From: Phormidesmis sp963710175 | GTDB lineage: Bacteria; Cyanobacteriota; Cyanobacteriia; Phormidesmidales; Phormidesmidaceae | Assembly: GCA_963710175.1 (NCBI GenBank) | Contig: CAVPZC010000002.1 | Location: 372,001 to 436,000 of the forward strand | DNA: 64,000 nucleotides | Direction: 5' to 3' | Part shown: positions 17,153-25,842 of the stretch, piece by piece | Layout of the letters: every line of letters begins with the position of its first letter | Position numbering within the stretch: the first letter of the stretch is position 1 | Position numbers and translations under genes: made by a program | Notes under the pieces: generated by a model | What the model saw: only the letters and a program-made list of their open reading frames with translations | Told to the model about the DNA's origin: nothing | The model's database searches: none

Positions 17153-18046
17153 CTATCCGCTTAAGATTTGGGCGATCATGCGGTTGGCCTGATCGCCATA
17201 GCTGCCGCCGAATAGGTTGAAATGATTGAGGATGTGATAGAGGTTGTAGAGGGTTTTGCGTTTGGCATAGCCCTCTCTGGGCTGGCTGGCGGTTTGATAA
17301 GCCTGATAAAAGCCTGATGGGAAGCGACCAAATAATTCAGTCATCGCCAGATCAGCCTCCGGATCGCCATAGTAAGTCGCCGGGTCGAGAATGACGGGTT
17401 CGCCTGATTGGGTGACGGCGGCATTGCCAGACCACAGATCGCCGTGGAGTAGAGCAGCTGCCGGGGTATGTCCCGCTAGCAGCCGGGGCACCGCGCTCAT
17501 CAGCTCGTCACGGCGGGGAAATGAGCCGCCCCGGTCGTAGGCGAGTTCAAATTGAGGCCCTAAGCGGCGATCGCGCCAAAAAGCGCTCCAGTCAGTCAGC
17601 CAGCCGTTCTTTTGAGGCGTTGAGCCAATTGTATTGTCCCGATGCCAGCCAAACCCATCGGCGCTGGTGACCTGATGCATGTCCGCAAGCTGTTTACCCA
17701 GCTGCTGCCAGGCCGTTGCTGGGCCGCTGCCGCCGAGATCTAACCACTCGGTGACGATGTAGGAGAAGTCGCCCGCCACTCCGCAACACAGCGGTTGCGG
17801 CACCCGTACCGTCTGGCTCTGATACATCGCCTGCAAGCCATCGCGCTCTGCTTCAAACATCGTCAGCCGGTCGGCTCGGTTGGTTTTGACGAAGAACGTG
17901 CGCTGCTGATCGGCGATCGCCACCGCCTGATTGATACAGCCGCCGCCAATAGAGCGCTGCACCTGACTCTGGAAAGGCCGCCCGGTCACTTGGCCGATTT
18001 GTTCGGCGATCGCTTGGGCCAGAGATGCATTGAGAGGTTGAGACAT
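17153..18046 (-). CDS. fructosamine/ketosamine-3-kinase family protein
   Basis: A 297-residue protein of the fructosamine-kinase-like fold (protein-kinase/APH superfamily). Evident motifs are RSIGGGCINQAVAI at the nucleotide loop (about 30-43), FFVKTN (the ATP-binding Lys), LLHGDLWSGNAAV near residue 198 (the catalytic Asp), and LDPATYYGDPEADLAM (metal-binding Asp). Family members phosphorylate the 3-hydroxyl of protein-bound ketosamines, leading to deglycation. ATG start. It follows a divergent-free gap after the peptidase gene at 18063 on the same strand, which may be co-transcribed. Confidence 0.92.
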   Translation of the reverse strand: MSQPLNASLAQAIAEQIGQVTGRPFQSQVQRSIGGGCINQAVAIADQQRTFFVKTNRADRLTMFEAERDGLQAMYQSQTVRVPQPLCCGVAGDFSYIVTEWLDLGGSGPATAWQQLGKQLADMHQVTSADGFGWHRDNTIGSTPQKNGWLTDWSAFWRDRRLGPQFELAYDRGGSFPRRDELMSAVPRLLAGHTPAAALLHGDLWSGNAAVTQSGEPVILDPATYYGDPEADLAMTELFGRFPSGFYQAYQTASQPREGYAKRKTLYNLYHILNHFNLFGGSYGDQANRMIAQILSG

Positions 18047-18062
18047 AGATCTTATCTTACGC

Positions 18063-19382
18063 CTATGGCTTGAGCGTTACCACGCCATAGGCCTGCGATG
18101 GCAGGTAGCGTCTGACTGCTGTGCGAACATCCTCAGCGGTCACCTGCCGGATTTGCTCGGGGTAGTCCAGCGCGTGGCGAATATCGCCCGTCATCGCCTG
18201 ATAGTAGCCGTAGAGCCCGGCGCGATCGCCCGGCGTCTCACTGCTAAAGATATAGCGATTGGCGACCTGGGTTTGCACCCGCAGCAGCTCAGCAGCCGTA
18301 ATCGGGTCTTCGTGCAGCCGCTGAATGTGTTCAAGAATAGCTGCCTCCGCTGCTGCTAGAGAGTCCACCGGCACCTGAGCTGAGATGTAGAACACGCCTT
18401 GATTGCCAAAAGTCATGTTGCTCGCCGAAATACCGTTGACAATTTGCTGCCGTTCCAGCAAATCATCGATCAGGCGAGCCGTTCGGCCCTGACTCAGCAC
18501 AGAAGCCACTACATCCAGAGCATACGTTTGCTCTAGATTGCACATGCCCGGCACCCGCCAGCCGATCACCAGGCGCGCCTGCTGTAGTGCTTTGTCAGCG
18601 TACTCGGCCCGGTGTATTTCGGGAAAGGGCGTCTCCGGTTGAGTGGAGGGAGCTTGCAGCAGCAAATCGGGATCGCAATGCTCCCGGCTGCTGCGGGCCA
18701 GGGCCTGCTCAAAGCTCTTTTCCACTATCTGCACCAGCTCCTCTACAGGCAGATTGCCGACGGCGACTGCCGTCATATTTTGGGGCTGATACCAGGTTTG
18801 GTGAAAGGTGCGCATCTGTTCGGCGGTGAGAGCGGAAACCACGCTAGTCGGTCCCAGCACAGGTCGCCGGTAGGGCAAGCTCTCAAAGCTCATTTCCATG
18901 GAGCGGTAAAACGTGCGCCGCCGAGGACTATCTTCAGCCTGACGAATCTCCTCTAAAATGACCGGGCGCTCCCGATCAAAGTGATCATTTTGCAAGCTAG
19001 GATTCATCACTAGCTCTACCTGCAAAGGCGCAAGGGCCGCGAAGTCTTGTGGCGCGGTAGTGATGTAGTAGTGCGTATAGTCCTGACTGGTCGCCGCATT
19101 GGTCACCGCGCCCCGCTCTTCAATCAGTCGCTCAAACTCACCGCAGTTGATCTGGGGAGTGCCCTTAAAGATCATATGCTCCAAAAAATGAGCCATGCCA
19201 TTAATCGAGTCGGACTCTACCTTGGAGCCAATGTTGAGCCAAATGCTGAGATTGACGGCGTCAATCGGCATATGCTCGGCAATGATGGTGAGCCCATTGG
19301 ATAAGCGGCGAATCACCGGAGCAGTCAGTTGGCTAGAGGAGTAGTCCGATTGGGCTTGACTTGAGAGTGCTGGGGAAGCCAT
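18063..19382 (-). CDS. M16-family zinc metallopeptidase
   Basis: About 439 residues from the ATG at 19382 (a TTG start at 19424 would add 14). The inverted zinc motif HFLEH (residues 65-69, HFLEHMIFKGTPQ) and the downstream Glu in LEEIRQAEDSP show an active-type M16A domain. The R/Y pair region of the second half is also recognisable. The length is that of single-unit bacterial processing-protease-like peptidases that act as dimers. It probably degrades or trims peptides in the cell. It lies upstream of the fructosamine kinase gene on the same strand, 16 bp apart. Confidence 0.9.
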   Translation of the reverse strand: MASPALSSQAQSDYSSSQLTAPVIRRLSNGLTIIAEHMPIDAVNLSIWLNIGSKVESDSINGMAHFLEHMIFKGTPQINCGEFERLIEERGAVTNAATSQDYTHYYITTAPQDFAALAPLQVELVMNPSLQNDHFDRERPVILEEIRQAEDSPRRRTFYRSMEMSFESLPYRRPVLGPTSVVSALTAEQMRTFHQTWYQPQNMTAVAVGNLPVEELVQIVEKSFEQALARSSREHCDPDLLLQAPSTQPETPFPEIHRAEYADKALQQARLVIGWRVPGMCNLEQTYALDVVASVLSQGRTARLIDDLLERQQIVNGISASNMTFGNQGVFYISAQVPVDSLAAAEAAILEHIQRLHEDPITAAELLRVQTQVANRYIFSSETPGDRAGLYGYYQAMTGDIRHALDYPEQIRQVTAEDVRTAVRRYLPSQAYGVVTLKP

Positions 19383-19598
19383 AGACACTAAGTTTTTCTC
19401 TATTGTAGGAGGTGTAGCAGTCAAGGTATCTAGGCGTATGGAAGCTAAGCAAACCCAGAGCCAATTCGGGGGTCAGTTTGTGGGGCCAACTGGTGCCAAT
19501 TCTAGTTAGCTGCTCTGTGTATAAATTTGATGCCTTGGGTTCAAAAAAACTCAAACGAGGTTATATAGTTCTTGGTGTAGCGGTTAGGGCGGCAGGCA

Positions 19599-20279
19599 AT
19601 GGGGAGTTGGATTAAAGAAACGGCAAGTGCGTTTTATCTGATGGAGGGCGGCCACTACCTCTCTAAAATTTCTAAATATCCCTCCAAGAATAACTCAGCC
19701 GAGTGGGTGGTCAATATTGCTGGGATGAAAGCCTGGTTTGAAAGGGACGACGCGCCAAGAGGCATGACCGTCTCTCCAGAAGGCATTGAGCCTCAGCCCA
19801 AACCCACCCCGGTAGCCACGCCGACTGGCCCTAAGCGCACCAATGTCAATGGTCTGCTAATGATCAAGTCTTTTGAAGGCTTACGGCTACAGGCCTATCG
19901 CGACCCGGTAGGAATCTGGACCATTGGCTATGGCACTACCCGAGGCGTAAAACCAGGGATGTCAATTTCTGAGGCCGAAGCTGAAAAATTTCTCCAGCAA
20001 GATCTCGCTCGCTTTGAGCAGGCGATTGATGGCGCGGTGCAGGTCCCGATCAATGACAATCAGTTTTCGGCCCTGGCCTCATTTACTTACAATGTAGGAT
20101 CTGGGGCTTTTCGCAGCTCTACTCTCTTACGTCTGCTCAATCAGGGCAATATGCAGGGAGCCGCCGATCAGTTTCCACGCTGGAATCGCGCAGGCGGCAA
20201 GGTGCTGGCGGGGCTGACGCGACGGCGGAATGCTGAGAAGTCGCTTTTCCTCGGCCAAGATTTCCATTCGTTTCTGTAA
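19599..20279 (+). CDS. GH24 phage-type lysozyme with extra N-terminal domain
   Basis: A 226-residue protein. Residues about 85-225 are a T4/lambdoid endolysin-type glycoside hydrolase 24 domain with the catalytic Glu in IKSFEGLRLQAYRDPVG (about residue 93), the Asp/Thr partners in YRDPVG and TIGYGTT, and the conserved tail FSALASFTYNVGSGAF. It would cleave the glycan strands of peptidoglycan. The first 60 residues (GSWIKETASAFYLMEGG onward) form a separate small domain I do not recognise, joined by a Pro-rich linker. No signal peptide or holin gene is seen and no other phage genes surround it, so it is probably a resident cell-wall enzyme. Confidence 0.88.
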   Translation: MGSWIKETASAFYLMEGGHYLSKISKYPSKNNSAEWVVNIAGMKAWFERDDAPRGMTVSPEGIEPQPKPTPVATPTGPKRTNVNGLLMIKSFEGLRLQAYRDPVGIWTIGYGTTRGVKPGMSISEAEAEKFLQQDLARFEQAIDGAVQVPINDNQFSALASFTYNVGSGAFRSSTLLRLLNQGNMQGAADQFPRWNRAGGKVLAGLTRRRNAEKSLFLGQDFHSFL

Positions 20280-20305
20280 GGCGAGAAAGCGCCACTATTT
20301 TGTCT

Positions 20306-21193
20306 ATGGCTCGCCCTAAAATCTTGCTGACGCCCTATCTATTTTTAGCGCCAGCGCTGCTGGTACTGCTGCTAACAGTGTTTTGGCCAGCCCTACAGGC
20401 CTTTCGCCTGAGCTTTATGCAGTATGGCTACGACGTTACTCAACCGCCCGACTGGGTGGGATTGGCCAATTTTCAGCGGTTAATTGAAGATAAGACCTTT
20501 TGGCAGACGCTCAAAAATACGGTGGTGTATTTGGTCTGTGTGGTGCCGGTGCTGGCGATCGCCCCCCTCCTACTCGCTATTTTGGTCAACCAAAAGCTGC
20601 GCGGCGTCCGCTGGTTTCGAGTGGCCTATTACACCCCGGTTGTCGTTTCTATGGTGGTCGCTGGCATTGCCTGGCGCTGGCTCTATGCTGAAAACGGCCT
20701 GCTTAACCAGCTCTTCTCTAGCGTGACCCGCAGCGCCGTCAGCATTCCGTGGCTCACTAGCCCCAACTGGGTGCTCTTTAGCGTGATGGCTGTCACGGTG
20801 TGGAAAGGGCTGGGTTACTACATGGTGATCTATCTGGCCGGTCTGCAAGGGTTGCCCGCAGACCTTTACGAAGCCGCCGCCATTGACGGTTCTGATGGCT
20901 GGCGTCGGCACTGGGATATCACCCTACCGCTGATGCGCCCTTACCTGTTTTTGGTTTCTGTGATCAGCGCGATCGCTGCCACCAAAGTCTTTGAAGAAGT
21001 CTTTATCATGACTCAGGGCGGCCCTCGCAACGCCTCTAAAACAGTGGTTTACTACGTTTACGAGTCGGCCTTTAAAGATTTGGATATGAGCTATGCCTGC
21101 ACAATTGGCCTGGTGCTTTTTCTCATCATCCTGGCGCTGTCTTTTTTGCGCATAGCGCTCTCCAACCCGGCTGAAGCAGATACGCCGCTCTAA
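20306..21193 (+). CDS. sugar ABC transporter permease (MalF/UgpA type)
   Basis: A 295-residue membrane protein with six predicted helices and the cytoplasmic EAA loop EAAAIDGSDGWRRHWDITLP that contacts the ATPase. N-terminal PYLFLAPALLVLLLTVFWP and the RWLYAENGLLNQ region are typical of the MalF-like permeases of carbohydrate importers. ATG at 20306 is chosen over TTG at 20300. No partner permease, binding protein or ATPase gene is adjacent, so it is an orphan in this window; its partners must lie elsewhere. It starts 26 bp after the lysozyme gene. Confidence 0.88.
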   Translation: MARPKILLTPYLFLAPALLVLLLTVFWPALQAFRLSFMQYGYDVTQPPDWVGLANFQRLIEDKTFWQTLKNTVVYLVCVVPVLAIAPLLLAILVNQKLRGVRWFRVAYYTPVVVSMVVAGIAWRWLYAENGLLNQLFSSVTRSAVSIPWLTSPNWVLFSVMAVTVWKGLGYYMVIYLAGLQGLPADLYEAAAIDGSDGWRRHWDITLPLMRPYLFLVSVISAIAATKVFEEVFIMTQGGPRNASKTVVYYVYESAFKDLDMSYACTIGLVLFLIILALSFLRIALSNPAEADTPL

Positions 21194-21234
21194 AGCTCTG
21201 CTTGAAAGCAGTCGAGAGCTTCCCAGTTCTGGCA

Positions 21235-21519
21235 CTAGCCCATCATTCTCAAAAGGCCCTGCTGACCGACCAGCAGCTCGCGCATCAGGCTGACAATGCC
21301 CGCCCAAATCACCGGGGAAATATCCACTCCCCCAATGGGTGGCACCAGCTTCCGCACCGGAATCAGGAGCGGCTCTGTCGGCCAGGCCACCAGCGCGTAG
21401 GGAAATTTATTGAGCTCAATCTGGGGATACCAGGTCAGCACAATGCGCAGGATGAACAGCAGTGTATAAAGGCTGAGCACAGGTCCTACGATCCAGGCGG
21501 CGAGAGCAGCATTCGACAT
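21235..21519 (-). CDS. YggT/Ycf19-family membrane protein
   Basis: A 94-residue protein with two hydrophobic segments (about 8-28 and 65-85) separated by the family hallmark FPYALVAWPTEPLLIPVRKL and PPIGGVDISPVIW. YggT (CCB3 in plastids) proteins of cyanobacteria and chloroplasts affect membrane or thylakoid organisation and cytochrome assembly. ATG start. Convergent with the sugar permease gene. Confidence 0.9.
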   Translation of the reverse strand: MSNAALAAWIVGPVLSLYTLLFILRIVLTWYPQIELNKFPYALVAWPTEPLLIPVRKLVPPIGGVDISPVIWAGIVSLMRELLVGQQGLLRMMG

Positions 21520-21751
21520 AGATTTGCTGACAGCATGACTAAGAGTTCTCTACTAGCTTAAGCCTTTAGCATGACGTTTGATAGGGACTGATAGTTGATT
21601 TCATGGGCGCAGTTTCTTGAGCACTCTACTGCAAGGAATCAACCATAGGAATGACGTCTCGTCTTTCCAAGGACGGCGATTGCCGATACTATAGAGGATA
21701 ATTAACAGCTGTGTTCCGCTGCCCCTTGCGCATAGGCCAAGGCATATTTCC

Positions 21752-21871
21752 ATGACTCCTTCTCTGACTAACTTTTTACTGAGTTTGCTAGCAGGTCTGC
21801 TGATTCTGGTAGTGCCAGCGACGATTGCGCTTATCTTTATCAGCCAGCGCGACCAGATTAAGCGCAGCTAG
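21752..21871 (+). CDS. psbX: photosystem II protein PsbX
   Basis: A 39-codon gene encoding MTPSLTNFLLSLLAGLLI, then LVVPATIALIFISQRDQIKRS. This is the expected length of type-1 PsbX, with the diagnostic MTPSL start and ISQ(K/R)DxIxR end. PsbX is a single-helix thylakoid protein near the QB site of photosystem II. The gene stands alone, about 230 bp upstream-spaced, and is followed by a strong terminator. It is too short to be found by usual ORF cut-offs. Confidence 0.95.
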   Translation: MTPSLTNFLLSLLAGLLILVVPATIALIFISQRDQIKRS

Positions 21872-22218
21872 CTGTCGAATAAGATCATCTGAATAAGGTC
21901 ATTTGTTGGGTTTTTGGTATTGGTCTTATTAGCCTGAAGATTTTCGGATCTGACTTTTATACCTGGGAGAGCAAGCTCTTGCGCTTCCAGGTTTTACTTG
22001 TTTGTGGACGGGCGATCGCTGCCTAAATTGATGGAGTAGGCGCTTACGCACAAACAGTCTTACCCTGTCAAGGTTAGAATAGGGGTTGACTCGTGCTATC
22101 TATGAGGGGCCACCCAACAGCGTTTGCTGCCTGGGCTCCACTGCGGCGCGGCGTAACGTACGCTCTAAGTACATACTGTAAAGGCCAGCGAGCTGCTGGC
22201 ACTTAAGAGGACTCGGCT
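21872..22218. other. intergenic region between psbX and ycf66
   Basis: 347 bp holding the psbX terminator (21961-22000) and the ycf66 leader. TTGACT at 22085 could be a -35, but no matching -10 was identified. No further gene is seen. Confidence 0.4.
21961..22000 (+). terminator. Rho-independent terminator of psbX
   Basis: A long hairpin, ACCTGGGAGAGCAAG pairing with CTTGCGCTTCCAGGT (one mismatch, one wobble), is followed by TTTTACTTG about 90 bp after psbX. Confidence 0.8.
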
Positions 22219-23151
22219 GTGAATTTCGGTACTCCCGTTCCACTGCTAATCGGCATTATTTTAATCATTGGAGCGCTGGCGCTGTTTTTCTTAGGAAAGT
22301 TCAGGCCGGGCTACGAGCGAGATTCTGACAAGGTCTACGCCGTCTTGCTGGTGATTTCTGGCCTCTTTTTGCTGGCGCATTTGGATATGGATCTGCTGGC
22401 TTCTTTTCAGCAGCTATTGATGGGCGGGATGCTCACGGCTTTGCTGATTGAAAGTATTCGCAGTCGGCTACCGAGAACTGAGCCGATGCAGCCACCACTA
22501 AACAACCGCTCGCCCCGGCCTCGGTACGATGATCGTCCGGCCCCCAATCGCCGGGTGTACCGAGCTGAGCTAGATGACCGGGGAGCGCCGCTGCGCGATC
22601 GCCCTTATCCCCCGAGAATGGCTCCGGCCCGAGATCCGAGAATGGCCCCTGCTCGGGAAGAGTACCGACGTGAATACGGCAATGACTACCGGGAAGAGCC
22701 CGTGCGCCCGCGTCAGCCCTACGAAGAGTATCGCGGACCTGCGGGGCGATTACAGCCCAGTGAAGAGCGGCCCCGAGGCGCGGCTCCGACAGATACGCGC
22801 TACTCGGATAACGGTCGCTACGAGGATCGCCCGCCTGCCCGCCCGCCGATGAGTCGTCCGCCTGAGCAGCCTGGCCGTCCGCCCGAAAGAGACTTTGAAC
22901 GAAGCGGCTCAGATTTTCAGTCGCGTCCCCCCGAGAGGCGCCCTGACCCGCTCGCTGGTAATGCTTCAGAAGGCCCGGCTGCTGGGGAGCGCTCGGATGA
23001 GCGGGGACCACGCGAGCGACCCAGCAACGGAGAGCGGGCTCTAAATGTTCGCCCTTACAGTGAAGCTCCCAAGCTAGACCTGCCTGGCGATGACAATTAC
23101 GGTGACTATCGCCCGTCTGACCGACCTGAAGGCGCACCCTTTGAGCCCTAG
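22219..23151 (+). CDS. ycf66: Ycf66 family protein
   Basis: A 310-residue protein. Residues 1-95 carry three hydrophobic segments and the Ycf66 core: FGTPVPLLIGIILIIGALAL, FLGKFRPGYERDSDKVYAVL and LLMGGMLTALLIESIR. Residues about 100-310 are an Arg/Pro/Glu/Asp-rich, probably disordered tail with small repeats such as RMAPAR. Ycf66 is found in cyanobacteria and some plastids and has no firm function. GTG start. A clear terminator follows. Confidence 0.9.
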   Translation: MNFGTPVPLLIGIILIIGALALFFLGKFRPGYERDSDKVYAVLLVISGLFLLAHLDMDLLASFQQLLMGGMLTALLIESIRSRLPRTEPMQPPLNNRSPRPRYDDRPAPNRRVYRAELDDRGAPLRDRPYPPRMAPARDPRMAPAREEYRREYGNDYREEPVRPRQPYEEYRGPAGRLQPSEERPRGAAPTDTRYSDNGRYEDRPPARPPMSRPPEQPGRPPERDFERSGSDFQSRPPERRPDPLAGNASEGPAAGERSDERGPRERPSNGERALNVRPYSEAPKLDLPGDDNYGDYRPSDRPEGAPFEP

Positions 23152-23205
23152 CGCTGGGGCTCTGCTGCCGTGGTTCTACAAAAGCTTTATTGAGAGTTTA
23201 GATAG

Positions 23206-23239
23206 CCCAGATGTGTGATGCGCATCTGGGTGTTTTTGT
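23206..23239 (+). terminator. Rho-independent terminator of ycf66
   Basis: A 10-bp stem (CCCAGATGTG with CGCATCTGGG), loop TGATG and a following TGTTTTTG, 55 bp after the ycf66 stop codon. Confidence 0.88.
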
Positions 23240-23326
23240 CTGAATGCTCCTCAACTGATAGGGGTAAGAGACCACAGGCATACCGCTGGGCGATATCCTG
23301 TAAAGTATCTGACTTTTTTCACCGCT

Positions 23327-24484
23327 ATGCAGATATATCTGGACTACAGTGCGACCACGCCGACTCGACCGGAGGCGATCGCCGCGATGCAAACGGCTAT
23401 GGAGCAGCATTGGGGCAACGCCTCTAGCCTGCACCATTGGGGTAACCGGGCCGCTACCGCGCTGGAGCGATCACGCTTACAGGTAGCCAGTCTGCTCAAT
23501 GCGCCCGCCGAATCGATAGTCTTTACCGCTGGCGGCAGCGAAGCCGATAATTTGGCTGTGCTGGGGGTCGCGGGCAATTCTTCGCCTCAGCATCTGATCA
23601 TTTCGGCGGTGGAGCATTCGGCGGTGGCTGAACCGGCCCGTCAGCTAGCGGCGAAAGGATGGCAGGTGACCCGGCTGCCGGTGGATAGTCGAGGTGCCGT
23701 TAGCCCTGAGCAGCTTAAGCAAGCCCTTCAAGGCAACACGGCACTAGTCTCGATTATCTACGGTCAGAGCGAAGTGGGCACCCTTCAGCCGATTGCAGAA
23801 CTTGGGGCGATCGCTCAATCTCACGGCGCGCTCTTCCATACCGACGCCGTCCAGGTCGCCGGTCGCCTGCCGATTGATGTGCAAAAGCTGCCGGTAGATT
23901 TGCTCTCCATCTCTAGCCACAAAATCTATGGCCCCCAGGGGGCTGGCGCGCTCTATATTAAGCCAGGTACCCCAGCGCTCTCAGCTATCGTCTCGGGCGG
24001 CGGGCAAGAGCGAGGACTCAGGTCTGGTACTCAGGCAATTCCCAATATCGTGGGATTTGGCGCTGCCGCTGAACTGGCGGCTGCTGAGATGCCTGCTGAG
24101 ACGCTGCGGCTGATTCATCTGCGCGATCGCTTCTTTACCCTGCTCTCAGACGTTCGTGAGCTGGCTCCTACCGGCGATCCCCGCGACCGACTGCCGCACC
24201 ACGTTAGCTTTTGCCTGCCGTGCGGCGAAGTCACGGGCAAAACGCTGGTTCGCCAGATGAATTTAGCGGGCATTGGCATTAGTGCCGGGTCTGCCTGTCA
24301 CAGCGGTCAGCTTAGCCCGAGCCCAATTTTGCAAGCGATGGGGTATGGTGATCGCCCCGCCACCAGCGGCATTCGCCTTACTTTAGGCCGCCAGACCACC
24401 GCTGCCGATGTCGATTGGAGCGCCCTAGTGCTTAAGCAGGTGCTCGCTCGCGCCCTGCCTGTGGCCTCACCGCTACCGGTCTAG
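23327..24484 (+). CDS. cysteine desulfurase (NifS/IscS-like)
   Basis: A 385-residue class-V aminotransferase-fold protein. It has the N-terminal IYLDYSATTPTRPEA, the PLP lysine in SISSHKIYGPQGAGAL (Lys199) and a catalytic cysteine in ISAGSACHSG (Cys324) on the short-loop type seen in group I enzymes. It would remove sulfur from cysteine as a persulfide for Fe-S cluster or other sulfur transfer. ATG start. No iscU-like gene is adjacent; the DUF1995 and DUF456 genes follow on the same strand at 38 and 47 bp and may share the transcript. Confidence 0.93.
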   Translation: MQIYLDYSATTPTRPEAIAAMQTAMEQHWGNASSLHHWGNRAATALERSRLQVASLLNAPAESIVFTAGGSEADNLAVLGVAGNSSPQHLIISAVEHSAVAEPARQLAAKGWQVTRLPVDSRGAVSPEQLKQALQGNTALVSIIYGQSEVGTLQPIAELGAIAQSHGALFHTDAVQVAGRLPIDVQKLPVDLLSISSHKIYGPQGAGALYIKPGTPALSAIVSGGGQERGLRSGTQAIPNIVGFGAAAELAAAEMPAETLRLIHLRDRFFTLLSDVRELAPTGDPRDRLPHHVSFCLPCGEVTGKTLVRQMNLAGIGISAGSACHSGQLSPSPILQAMGYGDRPATSGIRLTLGRQTTAADVDWSALVLKQVLARALPVASPLPV

Positions 24485-24522
24485 TCGCTTGCTGCTCAGC
24501 ACCCCTTTATCCCTTTGCCGCT

Positions 24523-25245
24523 ATGATTCCGACTACTCTTCCCGATGCGACCGAACAGGCTAAGGCTGCCGTGCAAGCCGCGCTGAAAGATGGCTATACT
24601 CGCCTCCAGGTCGAGATGGCTATTCCTGAACTGAAGCATCAGCCCATTGCCGAACAGTTCTTAGAAATATTTCAATCGCAGCAGTTCAAAGTATTTTTCT
24701 CAGATGCAGGGGCAGCTGCTTTGGCCCGACGCGACTGGAACAACCCGGACTTCGTCATTCGCGGACTGGGGGAGCTGGTTGACCCAGTTGATGCCGATGA
24801 CGATCTCTATCTGGTGGTTAATCCCTCCTCGATTGAAGTGCAGGCGGTCGAGGCGCTGTGTAACGAGGCGACCGACAAGCCGGTGATTTTGCTCAATCCG
24901 GCGCTAGAAGATGTTGCTGTGGTCGGCATTGGCTATGCGGCGCGGCAGCTGCGCGATCGCTTCCTCAGCAAAATTGAATCCTGCTACTACCTCAGGCCGA
25001 TAGACGAAGCCGCCGTCTATCGCTGCTACCCCGGCCCCTGGCAAATCTGGCGAGAAATTGCCCCTGACGAATACGAACTCGTCACAGACTTAGATAAGCG
25101 TCCCTCTGGAGAAGACATTGATCGCATTCTCTACGGCGAAACTGACTCTAATACAGACGCTAGCCCTGGTAAAACGGCAGGCACAGGCCGCAAAAAAGGT
25201 CTCCTATCAGAGCTACAGCAATTCATCCGGGCCCTAACCCAGTAA
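24523..25245 (+). CDS. DUF1995 family protein
   Basis: A 240-residue soluble protein starting MIPTTLPDATEQAKAAV, with ARRDWNNPDFVIRGLGELVD and YYLRPIDEAAVYRCYPGPW. This is the pattern of the DUF1995 family shared by cyanobacteria and chloroplasts (where a member, LPA3, aids photosystem II assembly). The C-terminal 40 residues are polar and linker-like. It follows the desulfurase gene on the same strand. Molecular activity unknown. Confidence 0.85.
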   Translation: MIPTTLPDATEQAKAAVQAALKDGYTRLQVEMAIPELKHQPIAEQFLEIFQSQQFKVFFSDAGAAALARRDWNNPDFVIRGLGELVDPVDADDDLYLVVNPSSIEVQAVEALCNEATDKPVILLNPALEDVAVVGIGYAARQLRDRFLSKIESCYYLRPIDEAAVYRCYPGPWQIWREIAPDEYELVTDLDKRPSGEDIDRILYGETDSNTDASPGKTAGTGRKKGLLSELQQFIRALTQ

Positions 25246-25292
25246 ATTCCCCTTTCCCCTTTTTCCCCCTTCCCCTTTCTTCTCCTCTTCCC

Positions 25293-25838
25293 ATGCCTCT
25301 CTTCATTCTCTACTGGGCGCTCATCGCCGTCATGCTAGTTGGCATCGTTGGTGCCTTCGTTCCGGCCCTACCCGGCATCGGGCTAATTTTAACGGCGGTG
25401 CTGATATGGACGCTCGTGACCGGGTTTGCCACCACGAGCTGGGCTTTGGGTACGGCGGTCGTGGTGCTGTTGCTCAGCTTGGGCGTCAACTATTTGGCGG
25501 CTTATTTGGGCGCCAAGCGCGTCGGCGCTAGCAGTTGGGGCCAGATCGGATCGATTATTGGGCTGGTTGTGGGCTTTTTGGGCCTGCTACCCGCTTTGCC
25601 GGTGGGCGGACCGCTGCTGGGCATTTTGCTGGGGACGATGCTGGGTGCCTTTATTGGAGAATTTATCTACCGAAGAGAGATGGAAATCTCTGAGCGGCTG
25701 AAGTTTTCGGGCAAGGTGAGTCTGGCCGTCGTGGTGAGTTCTCTAATCGGCAATATTATTGAAGGGCTGCTGGCGCTGACGGCGGTCGTCGTGTTTGTGC
25801 TGACTACCTGGTCAACGGTGAGCTTTCCCAGTCAGTAA
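25293..25838 (+). CDS. DUF456 family membrane protein
   Basis: A 181-residue hydrophobic protein with about five membrane segments and the DUF456 pattern: a Gly-rich region FVPALPGIGLILTAVL near the N-terminus, AAYLGAKRVGASSWG, and GLLPALPVGGPLLGILLGTM followed by GAFIGEFIY. The Gly-rich repeated hairpins are typical of the family, whose role is unknown. It is convergent with the aminotransferase gene, four bases from it. Confidence 0.88.
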   Translation: MPLFILYWALIAVMLVGIVGAFVPALPGIGLILTAVLIWTLVTGFATTSWALGTAVVVLLLSLGVNYLAAYLGAKRVGASSWGQIGSIIGLVVGFLGLLPALPVGGPLLGILLGTMLGAFIGEFIYRREMEISERLKFSGKVSLAVVVSSLIGNIIEGLLALTAVVVFVLTTWSTVSFPSQ

Positions 25839-25842
25839 TTTT

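Noticed and set aside
19599..20279. Lysozyme as evidence for a prophage
   Set aside because: No other phage gene, attachment-site repeat or integrase lies nearby; flanking genes are ordinary chromosomal ones.
22433..23137. 234-codon reverse ORF opposite ycf66
   Set aside because: Antisense shadow of the Arg/Pro/Asp-rich tail of Ycf66, with no features of its own.
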